Assembly: GCA_900550935.1 (NCBI GenBank)
Contig: URUD01000013.1
Location: forward strand, 1 to 62,227
Source of the DNA: an uncultured Roseburia sp.
GTDB lineage: Bacteria > Bacillota > Clostridia > Lachnospirales > Lachnospiraceae
Length of the DNA stretch: 62,227 nucleotides
Direction: 5' to 3'
Shown: positions 25,382-34,412 of the stretch, one piece after another
How the letters are laid out: every line of letters starts with the position of its first letter
Position numbering within the stretch: the first letter of the stretch is position 1
Made by a program: the position numbers and the translations under genes
Notes under the pieces: generated by a model
What the model saw: only the letters and a program-made list of their open reading frames with translations
Database searches by the model: none
What the model was told of the DNA's origin: nothing

Positions 25382-25997
25382 AGGGATCCTGACCGTGGTT
25401 TCCGGTTTTTCCGGTTCAGGAAAAGGAACCATAATGAAAGAACTGATGCGAAGATACGCGGACAGATATGCACTGTCCATCTCAGCAACAACAAGAGCCC
25501 CAAGAGAGGGCGAACGCGATGGGATTGAGTATTTCTTTCGCACAAAAGAACAGTTTGAGCAGATGATAAAAGAAGATGCCCTGGTCGAGTATGCACAGTA
25601 TGTTGGCAACTATTATGGAACGCCGCGTGCTTACGTTGAGGAGCAGCTAAATGCAGGAAAGGATGTCATCCTTGAGATTGAGATTCAGGGTGCATTAAAA
25701 GTAAAAGAAAAATTCCCGGATACACTGCTTTTGTTTGTGACACCGCCAAGTGCAGAAGAATTAAAAAACCGTCTGGTCGGAAGAGGAACCGAGACGATGG
25801 ACGTGATTGAGTCACGTCTTGCTCGTGCGGCAGGCGAGGCAGAAGGAATGGAAGCCTATGATTATCTGGTGGTAAATGACGTGTTAGATGAATGCGTGGA
25901 AGAAGTACACCACCTGATTTTAGGGGAACACCGCCGTGTTTCAAGAAATATAGACAGGATCAATGAAATGAGAGAAGAACTCAAAAGTTTTCAATAA
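25365..25997 (+). CDS. gmk: Guanylate kinase
   Basis: 210 residues. ATG 25365 is preferred because GGAGG (25354-25358) is 6 bases upstream; ATG 25362 is adjacent. The P-loop is SGFSGSGKGT. The GMP-binding region is SISATTRAPREGERDGIEYFF, and EYAQYVGNYYGTPR and LEIEIQGALKVKEKFPDT follow. It phosphorylates GMP to GDP. Standard length and context between remA and rpoZ. Confidence 0.97.
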   Translation: MIQRNKGILTVVSGFSGSGKGTIMKELMRRYADRYALSISATTRAPREGERDGIEYFFRTKEQFEQMIKEDALVEYAQYVGNYYGTPRAYVEEQLNAGKDVILEIEIQGALKVKEKFPDTLLLFVTPPSAEELKNRLVGRGTETMDVIESRLARAAGEAEGMEAYDYLVVNDVLDECVEEVHHLILGEHRRVSRNIDRINEMREELKSFQ

Positions 25998-26012
25998 AAA
26001 GGAGAGATAATT

Positions 26013-26258
26013 ATGATACATCCATCTTATGTAGAATTAATGAAAGTAGTAAACAATGACGTTGAGATCGGAGAGGAGCCGGTAGTAAACAGCCGTTATT
26101 CCATCGTGATCGCAACTGCAAAACGTGCACGCCAGATCATCGCAGGTGATGAGCCAATGGCAGACAAAATCGTATGTCCAAAGCCACTCTCAATCGCAGT
26201 AGAAGAGCTTTACGAAGGAAAAGTTAAAATTATTCCGGATACTGAGAATGAGGATTAA
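26013..26258 (+). CDS. rpoZ: RNA polymerase omega subunit
   Basis: 81 residues behind AAGGAGAG. It has MIHPSYVELMKVV, then the omega signature NSRYSIVIATAKRARQII, and KPLSIAVEELYEGKVKI. Omega helps assembly and stability of RNA polymerase through beta-prime. It directly follows gmk, as usual. Confidence 0.95.
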   Translation: MIHPSYVELMKVVNNDVEIGEEPVVNSRYSIVIATAKRARQIIAGDEPMADKIVCPKPLSIAVEELYEGKVKIIPDTENED

Positions 26259-26264
26259 TACTAT

Positions 26265-27608
26265 ATGAAGTTATTATTTATATCACTTGGCTGTGACAAG
26301 AACCTGGTAGATACAGAGTTTATGCTTGGCTTGCTCCGGGATGACCAAAGATGTCAGGCGAATGGCATGGAGATAACCGATGATGAATTTGAAGCAGATG
26401 TCATCATTATCAATAGCTGCTGCTTCATCAATGATGCCAAAGAAGAGAGCGTCAATACCATTTTAGAGATGGCAGAACACAAAAAAGATGCAAACTTAAA
26501 GGCACTCATTGTAACCGGATGTCTGGCACAGCGGTATCAGGATGAGATCCTTCAGGAGATACCGGAAGTAGATGCGATCCTTGGAACCAATTCCTATGAG
26601 GATATTGCAGATGCGGTATTCAAAGCATTAGAGGGCAGCCACTATGAGGAGTTCAAGACATTAGAGGGACTTCCAAAGATAAACAGTAAGCGTACTGTGA
26701 CCACAGGCGGTCATTTCGCATACTTAAAGATCGCAGAGGGATGCAACAAACGCTGTACCTACTGTATCATTCCTTATATCAGAGGAAATTACAGAAGTGT
26801 TCCGATGGAAAACCTGATCGAGCAGGCAAAAGATCTGGTCACAGGCGGCGCGAAAGAGCTGATCCTTGTTGCACAGGAAACAACACTTTATGGTGTCGAT
26901 CTGTATGGCAAGAAATCCCTGCATCGTCTGTTAGATGAATTAAATAAGATCGAAGGACTGTTCTGGATCCGTATCATGTACTGTTATCCGGAGGAGATCT
27001 ACGAGGAGCTGATCGATTCGATCCTCCGCAACAAAAAGGTATGTCATTACCTGGATATCCCGATCCAGCATTCCAGTGATGCCATCTTAAAGAGAATGGG
27101 ACGCCGCACCAGCCAGGAAGATCTGGTACGCATTGTCACACATTTAAGAGAGCGTATCCCGGATATCACACTCCGTACCACATTGATCTGCGGTTTCCCG
27201 GGAGAAACACAGGAAATGCACGAAGAACTGATGCAGTTCGTCAATGACATGGAATTTGACCGTCTGGGTGCATTTACCTATTCACCGGAAGAGGAAACAC
27301 CTGCTGCAGAGTTTGCCGATCAGGTAGACGAAGAACTCAAAAAAGACTGGCAGGCAGATGTGATGGAATTGCAGGAAGAGATCATCTGTGATAAAAATGA
27401 GACCATGAAGGGCAGAGCGTTATATGTGTTCATTGAGGGCAAAGTAAGCGATGAAAATGCCTATGTCGGAAGAACCTATCGGGATGCCCCGGATGTAGAC
27501 GGTTACATTTTTGTAAATACAGACGAAGAACTGATGACCGGTGACATTGTAAAAGTACAGGTAACCGGTGCTTATGAATATGATCTGATAGGAGAGATAA
27601 TAAAATGA
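26265..27608 (+). CDS. rimO: Ribosomal protein S12 methylthiotransferase
   Basis: 447 residues. The N-terminal methylthiotransferase domain has cysteines in SLGCDKNLVDTEFM, NSCCFINDAKEES and TGCLAQRY. The radical SAM motif is EGCNKRCTYCIIPYIRGNYRS, and the C-terminal TRAM domain ends VKVQVTGAYEYDLIGEI. RimO adds a methylthio group to the conserved Asp of S12. The LGCDKNLVD form separates it from MiaB. Its stop overlaps pgsA by 4 bases. Confidence 0.96.
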   Translation: MKLLFISLGCDKNLVDTEFMLGLLRDDQRCQANGMEITDDEFEADVIIINSCCFINDAKEESVNTILEMAEHKKDANLKALIVTGCLAQRYQDEILQEIPEVDAILGTNSYEDIADAVFKALEGSHYEEFKTLEGLPKINSKRTVTTGGHFAYLKIAEGCNKRCTYCIIPYIRGNYRSVPMENLIEQAKDLVTGGAKELILVAQETTLYGVDLYGKKSLHRLLDELNKIEGLFWIRIMYCYPEEIYEELIDSILRNKKVCHYLDIPIQHSSDAILKRMGRRTSQEDLVRIVTHLRERIPDITLRTTLICGFPGETQEMHEELMQFVNDMEFDRLGAFTYSPEEETPAAEFADQVDEELKKDWQADVMELQEEIICDKNETMKGRALYVFIEGKVSDENAYVGRTYRDAPDVDGYIFVNTDEELMTGDIVKVQVTGAYEYDLIGEIIK

Positions 27609-28147
27609 ATCTGCCAAATAAATTAACAACGATGCGTGTGATCTTAATTCCATTCTTTGTATTTTTCATGCTGGCACCTTATTTTGAGGGCTATGGAAAC
27701 TATATCGCAGTTGCCATCTTTATCGTGGCAAGTCTGACCGATATGTTAGATGGAAAGATCGCAAGAAAATATAATCTTGTTACGAACTTTGGAAAATTTA
27801 TGGATCCGCTTGCAGACAAATTATTGGTATGTTCTGCCATGATCTGTCTGATCGAGACAGGGCAGCTGGCAGCATGGATCGTGATCGTGATCATTGCCAG
27901 AGAGTTTATCATCAGTGGTTTCCGTCTGGTAGCTTCCGACAATGGCGTTGTCATTGCAGCAAGCTATTGGGGCAAATTCAAGACCACATTCCAGATGCTG
28001 ATGGTGATCGTACTGATCTTAAACATCGATCATCCGTTTTTCCAGATACTCGGTGTGATCCTTACTTATGTTGCACTGATCCTTACCATCGTTTCATTGA
28101 TCGATTACATTGTAAAAAATATTAATGTATTAAAAGAGCAGAAATAG
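27605..28147 (+). CDS. pgsA: CDP-diacylglycerol-glycerol-3-phosphate 3-phosphatidyltransferase
   Basis: 180 residues, four to five membrane segments. The CDP-alcohol phosphotransferase motif DMLDGKIARKY...GKFMDPLADK has the D-x2-DG-x2-AR-x8-G-x3-D-x3-D arrangement. It makes phosphatidylglycerophosphate for PG and cardiolipin. Translationally coupled to rimO. Confidence 0.95.
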   Translation: MNLPNKLTTMRVILIPFFVFFMLAPYFEGYGNYIAVAIFIVASLTDMLDGKIARKYNLVTNFGKFMDPLADKLLVCSAMICLIETGQLAAWIVIVIIAREFIISGFRLVASDNGVVIAASYWGKFKTTFQMLMVIVLILNIDHPFFQILGVILTYVALILTIVSLIDYIVKNINVLKEQK

Positions 28148-28161
28148 CCATGGGAGAGTAC

Positions 28162-28710
28162 ATGACAAAGAGGAAATCAGATTCCAGCGCTGCGGAGGCC
28201 ATCGGGCAAGAGGCATCCGCAGCGCTGGAATATTCCATTTATGGTTTGTTAAAAAAATATCATATTACAATGACAACTGCGGAATCGGCAACCGGCGGAA
28301 TGATCGCATCTACGCTGATCAATGTTCCCGGGATATCCGCTTTTTTTCAGGAAGGGTATGTTACGTATTCGAATGAAGCAAAAGTCAAGATGATCGGTGT
28401 AAATCCGGAAACGATAGAACGGTACGGTGTTGTCAGCAGTGAAACTGCCTTTGATATGGCAGAAAGTGCAGCCAGAGTCGCACAGACAAATGCGGCATTA
28501 TCGGTGACCGGCGTGGCAGGACCGGATGGTGGGACAAAGGAGTGTCCGGTCGGACTGGTATTTTTAGGCTGCTACCTAAATGGGGTTACCGTGACAGAAC
28601 GTCATATCTTTGCCGGAGACAGACAGGATGTCAGAAAAGCGGCGACCACACGGGCGTTAGAACTTTTGAAAGAGTGTATTATAGAAGCGTACCAAAAAAG
28701 TGAGCATTAA
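28162..28710 (+). CDS. CinA C-terminal domain protein (NMN amidohydrolase family)
   Basis: 182 residues from ATG 28162 behind GGGAG; ATG 28150 is in frame. It has TTAESATGGMIASTLINVPG, GYVTYSNEAK, GVVSSETAFDMAE and VTGVAGPDGGTKECPVG, the PncC/CinA-C signature. PncC deamidates nicotinamide mononucleotide to nicotinate mononucleotide. This is the stand-alone C-terminal domain without the N-terminal MoaB-like half. An N-terminal extension of about 25 residues is rich in Ser/Ala. Confidence 0.9.
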   Translation: MTKRKSDSSAAEAIGQEASAALEYSIYGLLKKYHITMTTAESATGGMIASTLINVPGISAFFQEGYVTYSNEAKVKMIGVNPETIERYGVVSSETAFDMAESAARVAQTNAALSVTGVAGPDGGTKECPVGLVFLGCYLNGVTVTERHIFAGDRQDVRKAATTRALELLKECIIEAYQKSEH

Positions 28711-28728
28711 GCAGGATGGAGGGCAACC

Positions 28729-29280
28729 ATGAGAATTATAGCTGGAAGTGCGAGAAGTCTGCCGTTGCAGACGGTGGCCGGGATGGATACCAGACCAACG
28801 ACCGACCGCATCAAAGAGACCCTATTTAATATGTTACAGGCATATGTCTCGGGAAGTTATTTTCTGGATCTGTTTGCAGGAAGCGGTCAGATGGGATTAG
28901 AGGCAGTCAGTCGCGGAGCCAATTATGCCGTATTTGTAGAGAATAACAAAAAAGCGGCAGCCTGTATCGAGGCAAACATTGCATTTACCAAGTTTACCAA
29001 AGAGACAAAACTTTATACTTCCGATGTGATGTCTGCACTCAGGACAATGGAGGGCAAGTATAAATTCGATGTGATCTTTATGGATCCTCCCTACAATCAG
29101 GAACTGGAAAAAGAAGTTCTCACTTATCTGTCGACTTCGTCCTTACTCAAAGAGGATACCCTGATCGTTGTGGAAGCATCTTTGGCAACCGCATTTGATT
29201 ATTTAGATGAACTTGGATTTAGAATGCAGAAATTAAAGACCTATAAGACCAACGAACATGCTTTTATCTGCAAAAAATAA
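28729..29280 (+). CDS. rsmD: 16S rRNA (guanine(966)-N(2))-methyltransferase
   Basis: 183 residues. It begins MRIIAGSARSLPL and has TRPTTDRIKETLFNML, the SAM-binding LDLFAGSGQMGLEAVSRGA and the catalytic MDPPYNQEL. It methylates G966 of 16S rRNA. The order rsmD-coaD-ylbJ matches ylbH-ylbI-ylbJ of B. subtilis. Confidence 0.95.
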   Translation: MRIIAGSARSLPLQTVAGMDTRPTTDRIKETLFNMLQAYVSGSYFLDLFAGSGQMGLEAVSRGANYAVFVENNKKAAACIEANIAFTKFTKETKLYTSDVMSALRTMEGKYKFDVIFMDPPYNQELEKEVLTYLSTSSLLKEDTLIVVEASLATAFDYLDELGFRMQKLKTYKTNEHAFICKK

Positions 29281-29302
29281 GATGGCATGGGGGAGGATAC
29301 TG

Positions 29303-29788
29303 ATGAAAAAAGCAATTTACCCGGGCAGCTTTGACCCGCTTACCTTAGGACATGTCGACATTATTGAACGTTCTGCGAGGATCGTAGACGAGCTGGTGGT
29401 TGGGGTCTTAAATAATAGCGCAAAAAATTCGTTGTTTTCTCTTGAGGAACGTGTTAGTATGATAAAAGAGATAACAGGACATCTGCCAAATGTAACAGTG
29501 GCATCTTTTGATGGGCTGCTGGTAGATTATATGAAAGAAATTGATGCTACCATTATTGTCCGTGGCTTGCGGGCAGTAACAGATTTTGAATATGAACTCC
29601 AGATTGCACAGACGAATCATGTTGAGAATCCGGATGTTGAGACGATTTTTCTGACAACGAGTCTTCAATATTCTTATTTGAGTTCCACAATCGTGAAGGA
29701 ATTTGCTTCTTATGGCGGCGATATTTCAAAATTTGTTCCAGGGCAGTTCATTGACCGGATTTATCAAAAATATAATATTACAAAATAA
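29303..29788 (+). CDS. coaD: Phosphopantetheine adenylyltransferase
   Basis: 161 residues from ATG 29303 behind GGGGGAGG. The nucleotidyltransferase motif is YPGSFDPLTLGHVDII (T/HxGH), then IIVRGLRAVTDFEYELQIA and TSLQYSYLSSTIVKE. It makes dephospho-CoA. The family is homohexameric. Confidence 0.97.
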   Translation: MKKAIYPGSFDPLTLGHVDIIERSARIVDELVVGVLNNSAKNSLFSLEERVSMIKEITGHLPNVTVASFDGLLVDYMKEIDATIIVRGLRAVTDFEYELQIAQTNHVENPDVETIFLTTSLQYSYLSSTIVKEFASYGGDISKFVPGQFIDRIYQKYNITK

Positions 29789-29800
29789 GGAGTGGTTACT

Positions 29801-30421
29801 ATGGCCAGCAGAATTGAACAGGTGATAGAAGAAATCGAAGACTATATTGATGGTTGTAAACCGCAGACATTTTCATCCACTAAGATAGTGGTTAATAAAG
29901 AACAGATGGATGAGCTGCTCAGCGAGCTTCGTACCAAGATCCCAGAGGAGATCAAACGATACCAGAAAATTATCAGCAACAAAGAGGCAATTTTAGCAGA
30001 TGCACAGACCAAAGCGGATGCCATCATTGCACAGGCACAGGTCAAAACAGACGAACTGGTAAGTGAGCATCAGATCATGCAACAGGCATATGCGCAGGCA
30101 AATGAGGTTGTTATGATCGCAACCAAACAGGCACAGGAGATCTTGGACAACGCAACCAATGATGCCAACAATATCCGTATGGGGGCAATGCAGTATACCG
30201 ATGATATCTTAAAGAATCTGGAAAATACGATCTCACATTCTATGGAAGCTGCAAAGTCACGCCACGATTCTTATATCAATTCCCTGCAGGGATTTTTGGA
30301 TGTTGTAACAGCAAACCGTGCCGAATTAAGCCCGATGGATGACGAAACCGGTTCTGTCGAAAAAGAATCCGAAGAACTTCCAAACGTACAGATCACTTCT
30401 GATATGTTAGGAAAATCTTAA
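29801..30421 (+). CDS. Coiled-coil protein, ATP synthase subunit B/H-like
   Basis: 206 residues from ATG 29801 behind AAGGAG. Residues about 60-165 form one long Ala/Gln-rich helix (AILADAQTKADAIIAQAQVKTDEL), which is the 'vacuolar-type H+-ATPase subunit H' look also seen in DivIVA-like and septum-associated proteins. The C-terminal 35 residues are acidic and disordered. No membrane segment. It sits between coaD and the convergent ylbJ, overlapping the latter by 4 bases. Function unknown; a role in cell division or sporulation is conjecture. Confidence 0.75.
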   Translation: MASRIEQVIEEIEDYIDGCKPQTFSSTKIVVNKEQMDELLSELRTKIPEEIKRYQKIISNKEAILADAQTKADAIIAQAQVKTDELVSEHQIMQQAYAQANEVVMIATKQAQEILDNATNDANNIRMGAMQYTDDILKNLENTISHSMEAAKSRHDSYINSLQGFLDVVTANRAELSPMDDETGSVEKESEELPNVQITSDMLGKS

Positions 30422-31353
30422 AACGGTTTCATACAGTACATCACACCATAAGCGAGTAATCCTGAAAGGATGGCGAGCAGTATCTTTGCCAGAAGATATT
30501 GTTTCATAGAAAGCGCACAGCCCTTTACCATGGAACTTGTTTGTGCTACACCGGATAGCCCGCCAAAGGCGGTAAAAGCCATGGCGAGGACGTAACAGGT
30601 GGACCCAGGATAACCGGAAGACGGTAACTGATGGATCCCGTTTGTGATCTCTGTGATGCCGATCAGGAGTGTCTTAATGGGCAGACAGAGCGGCAGTTCG
30701 GTCAGAATTGAAGCAAAGATTGAAAAAAGCATAATGTAACCACCGAGTCTGGTTAATGTTTCAAAACCATTCATGATGCCGGCATCTATGATTTTAAAAT
30801 TCATTTGAGATCCAGATGTCGGCGTTTTTTCTTGTCCGGCTGTTTTCCCTGAACGCGAGAAAAAGCGGCACCAAAACGCACCCAAAATAAGCGGCGGCAG
30901 ATAGAGAATCAGATAGCTGATCCCGATGAGCGAAGGAGTATTCAGTTCCTGGCACAAGATATAACTGCTGATAAAAACCGGACTGATGTTATTGGTAATG
31001 ATAAATAGAAGATCGGCTTCTTCTTTTTCCAGTTTGCCGGCTTTTAAGAGCTCCGCACAGTTTTTGCTTCCCATCGGGAAACCAAATAAAAAACCGGTCA
31101 AAAGCACAAAACCGCCCTCCGGACTGCATGGGAAAAACGGGCGTATCACAGGATACAGATACCGCATTAAGATGCTTATGGCGTTTGAATAGATCAGGAT
31201 ATTGGACAGTATGGCAAACGGGAGCAGCGACGGTAAAACGCGCTCATACCACAGGATCAGACCGGTAGCGGCGGCATGGACTGCCTGTGCCGGGAAAACT
31301 AACAGATATGCGATTAAAATAAAGATACTAAGGAATATTAATTTCTTTTTCAT
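30418..31353 (-). CDS. ylbJ: Sporulation integral membrane protein YlbJ-like
   Basis: 311 residues with about eight membrane segments. The nucleoside-recognition (Gate) repeats are seen in WYERVLPSLLPFAILSNILI with RPFFPCSPEGGFVLLTGFLFGFPMGSKNCAELL, and again in YPGSTCYVLAMAFTAFGGLSGVAQTSSM. YlbJ is needed for sporulation in B. subtilis. It is on the opposite strand from coaD but adjacent to it, keeping the ylbH-I-J neighbourhood. Its start is 30 bases from divergent pepD. Confidence 0.85.
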   Translation of the reverse strand: MKKKLIFLSIFILIAYLLVFPAQAVHAAATGLILWYERVLPSLLPFAILSNILIYSNAISILMRYLYPVIRPFFPCSPEGGFVLLTGFLFGFPMGSKNCAELLKAGKLEKEEADLLFIITNNISPVFISSYILCQELNTPSLIGISYLILYLPPLILGAFWCRFFSRSGKTAGQEKTPTSGSQMNFKIIDAGIMNGFETLTRLGGYIMLFSIFASILTELPLCLPIKTLLIGITEITNGIHQLPSSGYPGSTCYVLAMAFTAFGGLSGVAQTSSMVKGCALSMKQYLLAKILLAILSGLLAYGVMYCMKPF

Positions 31354-31383
31354 ATTAAACTATATGAAGAGCAGGAGGATACT

Positions 31384-32838
31384 ATGAAAAACACAGGAAA
31401 ATTAAATTTAAAACCGGAAAACGTATTTTACTATTTTGAGCAGCTCGCTGCCATTCCACATGGTTCCAGAAACACGAAACAGATCAGTGATTATCTGGTT
31501 TCTTTTGCCAAAGAGCAGGGACTGGAATACTATCAGGATGAAGCAAACAACGTTGTAATGATCGCAGAGGCGACAAAAGGTTATGAGAACGCAGAACCGA
31601 TCATCATTCAGGGACACATGGATATGGTCTGTGAAAAAGAGAACGGTTATGATATCGACTTCGAGAAAGACGGACTGAAATTATATGTCGATGGAGATTT
31701 CTTAAAGGCAGAAGGAACCACATTAGGCGGAGATGACGGTATCGCAGTTGCCTATGCACTGGCGATCTTAGCAGATGAGGAAATCGCACATCCAAGACTG
31801 GAAGTTGTGATCACGGTTGATGAGGAGATTGGCATGCTCGGAGCAGAGAGCATTGACCTGTCCATGTTAAAAGGACATAAGATGTTAAACATCGATTCGG
31901 ATGTAGAGGGACATTTTCTTACCAGCTGTGCCGGTGGAATGACTGTAGAGACTAAGATCCCGGTATCTTACGATGAGCAGAATGGCCTTGTACTGAAACT
32001 CGTGCTGACCGGATTAGAGGGGGGACACTCAGGAAGCGAGATTGACAAAGAACATGCAAATGCAAACATTGAGATGGGACGTCTGTTAAAATACCTGCTT
32101 GGTCAAAATGAGTTTGGTATCGTATCATTAGCCGGCGGTTTAAAAGACAATGCCATTCCAAGAGAATGTACCGCAACGATCTTAGTTGCACCGGAACAGA
32201 AAGAAACGATTCTTTCTGATATCAGAACTATGGAGCAGATCTTAAAGAAAGAATATGAAGTGTCCGATCCGAATGTACGCATTGATGTGACCGAAGAGGG
32301 AGAGAAAGAGGCATCCTGCCTTAATGTTATTTCCATGACCAAGATCCTGTTTTACTTAAGAAATGTACCAAACGGTGTCATTCATATGAGCAAGGTAATG
32401 CCTGGACTGGTGGAAACATCCTTAAATGCAGGTATCATGAACCTGACCGGGGAAGCATTTGAGATGGTTTCATCCGTGCGCAGCAGCGTTTCTTCCCGTA
32501 AAGAAGAACTGGGAGACCGTCTGGAATATCTGGCAGAGTTTTTAGGGGGCGAGATCGAGATCAATGGTTCTTATCCGGCATGGGAGTACCGGAGTGATTC
32601 AGAAATCCGAAAAGGCATCAGTGCTGTTTATGAAGATCTGTTTGGAGAAGAACCAGTATTTGAAGCAATCCATGCAGGACTTGAGTGTGGAATCTTATCC
32701 GGAAAGATCGATAATCTGGATTGTGTTTCCTTTGGTCCGAATAACTATGATATCCATACGCCAAAAGAGCGTTTGAGCATTTCTTCCACACAGAAAGTAT
32801 GGGACGTATTAGTAGAGTTTTTAAAGAGATGTAAATAA
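31384..32838 (+). CDS. pepD: Beta-Ala-His / aminoacyl-histidine dipeptidase
   Basis: 484 residues behind AGGAGG. M20C metallopeptidase with zinc ligands in IIQGHMDMVCEK, LGGDDGIAVAYALAIL, VDEEIGMLGAES and NIDSDVEG, and the late HAGLECGIL. The lid domain holds GLEGGHSGSEIDKEHANAN. It cleaves Xaa-His dipeptides in the cytoplasm. Full length. Confidence 0.95.
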   Translation: MKNTGKLNLKPENVFYYFEQLAAIPHGSRNTKQISDYLVSFAKEQGLEYYQDEANNVVMIAEATKGYENAEPIIIQGHMDMVCEKENGYDIDFEKDGLKLYVDGDFLKAEGTTLGGDDGIAVAYALAILADEEIAHPRLEVVITVDEEIGMLGAESIDLSMLKGHKMLNIDSDVEGHFLTSCAGGMTVETKIPVSYDEQNGLVLKLVLTGLEGGHSGSEIDKEHANANIEMGRLLKYLLGQNEFGIVSLAGGLKDNAIPRECTATILVAPEQKETILSDIRTMEQILKKEYEVSDPNVRIDVTEEGEKEASCLNVISMTKILFYLRNVPNGVIHMSKVMPGLVETSLNAGIMNLTGEAFEMVSSVRSSVSSRKEELGDRLEYLAEFLGGEIEINGSYPAWEYRSDSEIRKGISAVYEDLFGEEPVFEAIHAGLECGILSGKIDNLDCVSFGPNNYDIHTPKERLSISSTQKVWDVLVEFLKRCK

Positions 32839-32839
32839 T

Positions 32840-33685
32840 ATGAAAATGCAGATTCGTACCGGTATTCTACTCAGCTTTTTCGCAGTGATTCTGGGAAATA
32901 TCCTGTTATATGATGTCATCTGCGACGGAGTACGGCGGATAAACTGCTTTTCTTATGAAACAGCATATCAAATCATGAGAGATCATCCCCTCTCGGAGGA
33001 ACAGACAGATTATTTCTGGAAAGCCTCAGAAGGGGATGTGGTACGTTTTAGCGAACTTTTAACCATGTATTTCGGGGAAGGTGGGATGGTAAAGGAGAAG
33101 GAACTTCTTTCCCCCTACATCAGCGATGCAAAAAAATACAAAGGGGAAGAGTTTGAACTGATACAGAAACAGGTGCAGAGCCTGTGGCAGGATTTAAAAA
33201 AATTTCCGGTGGGAAAGATCACCAATCAGGCGGATGCTACGGTATCGTTTGAAAACAGCTGGATGCAGAGCCGCACCTTTGGCGGAGACAGAGGACATGA
33301 GGGATGTGATATCATGGCATCCGTCAATGAGAGGGGGCTGTATCCGGTTGTGAGTATGACAGACGGCGTGATCGAGCAGGTTGGGTGGCTGAAATTAGGA
33401 GGCTACCGGATTGGTGTACGCAGTCCGTCCGGAGCCTATTTTTACTATGCCCATCTTTCGGAATATGCAAAAGAATTTGTACCGGGAGAGAAAGTTACGG
33501 CGGGCATGTTACTCGGATTCATGGGAGATACCGGATACAGTGAGATCGAGGGTACCACCGGAAACTTTGCTACACACCTGCATCTGGGGATCTACTTAAA
33601 TGATGAAAATGGAAAGGAATTCAGCGTAAATTCTTTCCCCATGCTGCAATATTTATGGAACCGGCAGGGAAAACGATTACGCTGA
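32840..33685 (+). CDS. M23 family metallopeptidase (LytM-type), membrane anchored
   Basis: 281 residues. An N-terminal hydrophobic segment (ILLSFFAVILGNILLYDVI) serves as anchor. The C-terminal LytM domain has zinc ligands in RGHEGCDIMA and in ATHLHLGIYL, plus YYAHLS. The central part is helical and unique. This cuts, or helps others cut, peptidoglycan cross-bridges at the outer face of the membrane. It begins one base after pepD and precedes rsuA by 10 bases. Confidence 0.9.
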   Translation: MKMQIRTGILLSFFAVILGNILLYDVICDGVRRINCFSYETAYQIMRDHPLSEEQTDYFWKASEGDVVRFSELLTMYFGEGGMVKEKELLSPYISDAKKYKGEEFELIQKQVQSLWQDLKKFPVGKITNQADATVSFENSWMQSRTFGGDRGHEGCDIMASVNERGLYPVVSMTDGVIEQVGWLKLGGYRIGVRSPSGAYFYYAHLSEYAKEFVPGEKVTAGMLLGFMGDTGYSEIEGTTGNFATHLHLGIYLNDENGKEFSVNSFPMLQYLWNRQGKRLR

Positions 33686-33695
33686 AAAAGGAAAG

Positions 33696-34412
33696 ATGGC
33701 AATCCGTTTAGATAAATTTCTGACCGAAGTAGGGATCGGCACGCGCAGTGAAGTAAAAAAATATATCCGTCAGGGTCTGGTAACGATCGACTCCGTTCCG
33801 GCGCAAAAACCGGAGCAGAAGATTGATGAAAAAACTGCAAAAGTATGTTTTCAGGGAAAAGAGATCGTTTATGCAGCATATGAATATTATCTGCTCTACA
33901 AACCGGCAGGCTGTGTCAGTGCAACAGAAGACCGGCTCCATAAGACTGTTATGGATTATCTTACCGATACGGTAAGAAAAGATCTGTTTCCGGTTGGAAG
34001 GCTCGATCTTGATACGGAAGGACTGCTTTTAATCACAAATGATGGTGCACTGGCACATGATCTGCTCAGCCCGTCGAAGCATGTCGAAAAGACTTATTAT
34101 GCAAAAGTAAAAGGTCGGGTCACGGAAGATGATGTCAACCTATTTAAAAAAGGAGTTGACATAGGGGAAGAAAAGCCCACAAAACCGGCAAAACTGGTCA
34201 TTATGTCAGAGGATGACACTTCGGAGATAAGGTTGACAATTACAGAGGGCAAGTTTCATCAGGTAAAACGGATGTTTGAGGCAGTAGGAAAAGAGGTTGT
34301 TTATCTGAAACGTCTTTCCATGGGCAGCCTGACTCTGCCGGATGACCTTGCTCCCGGAGATTACAGGCCATTAACAATACAGGAATTAGAATCATTAAGG
34401 AGAAAATTATGA
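33696..34412 (+). CDS. rsuA: 16S rRNA pseudouridine(516) synthase-type (RsuA family)
   Basis: 238 residues. The N-terminal S4 domain is MAIRLDKFLTEVGIGTRSEVKKYI. The catalytic motif is VGRLDLDTEGLLLITNDG, then EKTYYAKVKG and GKFHQVKRMFEAVGKEVVYLKR. The Asp in GRLDLDT is the nucleophile. RsuA rather than RluB is suggested by length and domain, but the exact target is not proven. It overlaps ygiQ by 4 bases. Confidence 0.9.
   Translation: MAIRLDKFLTEVGIGTRSEVKKYIRQGLVTIDSVPAQKPEQKIDEKTAKVCFQGKEIVYAAYEYYLLYKPAGCVSATEDRLHKTVMDYLTDTVRKDLFPVGRLDLDTEGLLLITNDGALAHDLLSPSKHVEKTYYAKVKGRVTEDDVNLFKKGVDIGEEKPTKPAKLVIMSEDDTSEIRLTITEGKFHQVKRMFEAVGKEVVYLKRLSMGSLTLPDDLAPGDYRPLTIQELESLRRKL

Noticed and set aside
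25051..25609. Minus-strand frames of 162-181 codons over remA and gmk
   Set aside because: They are shadows of well-identified genes, with no ribosome binding site or motif.
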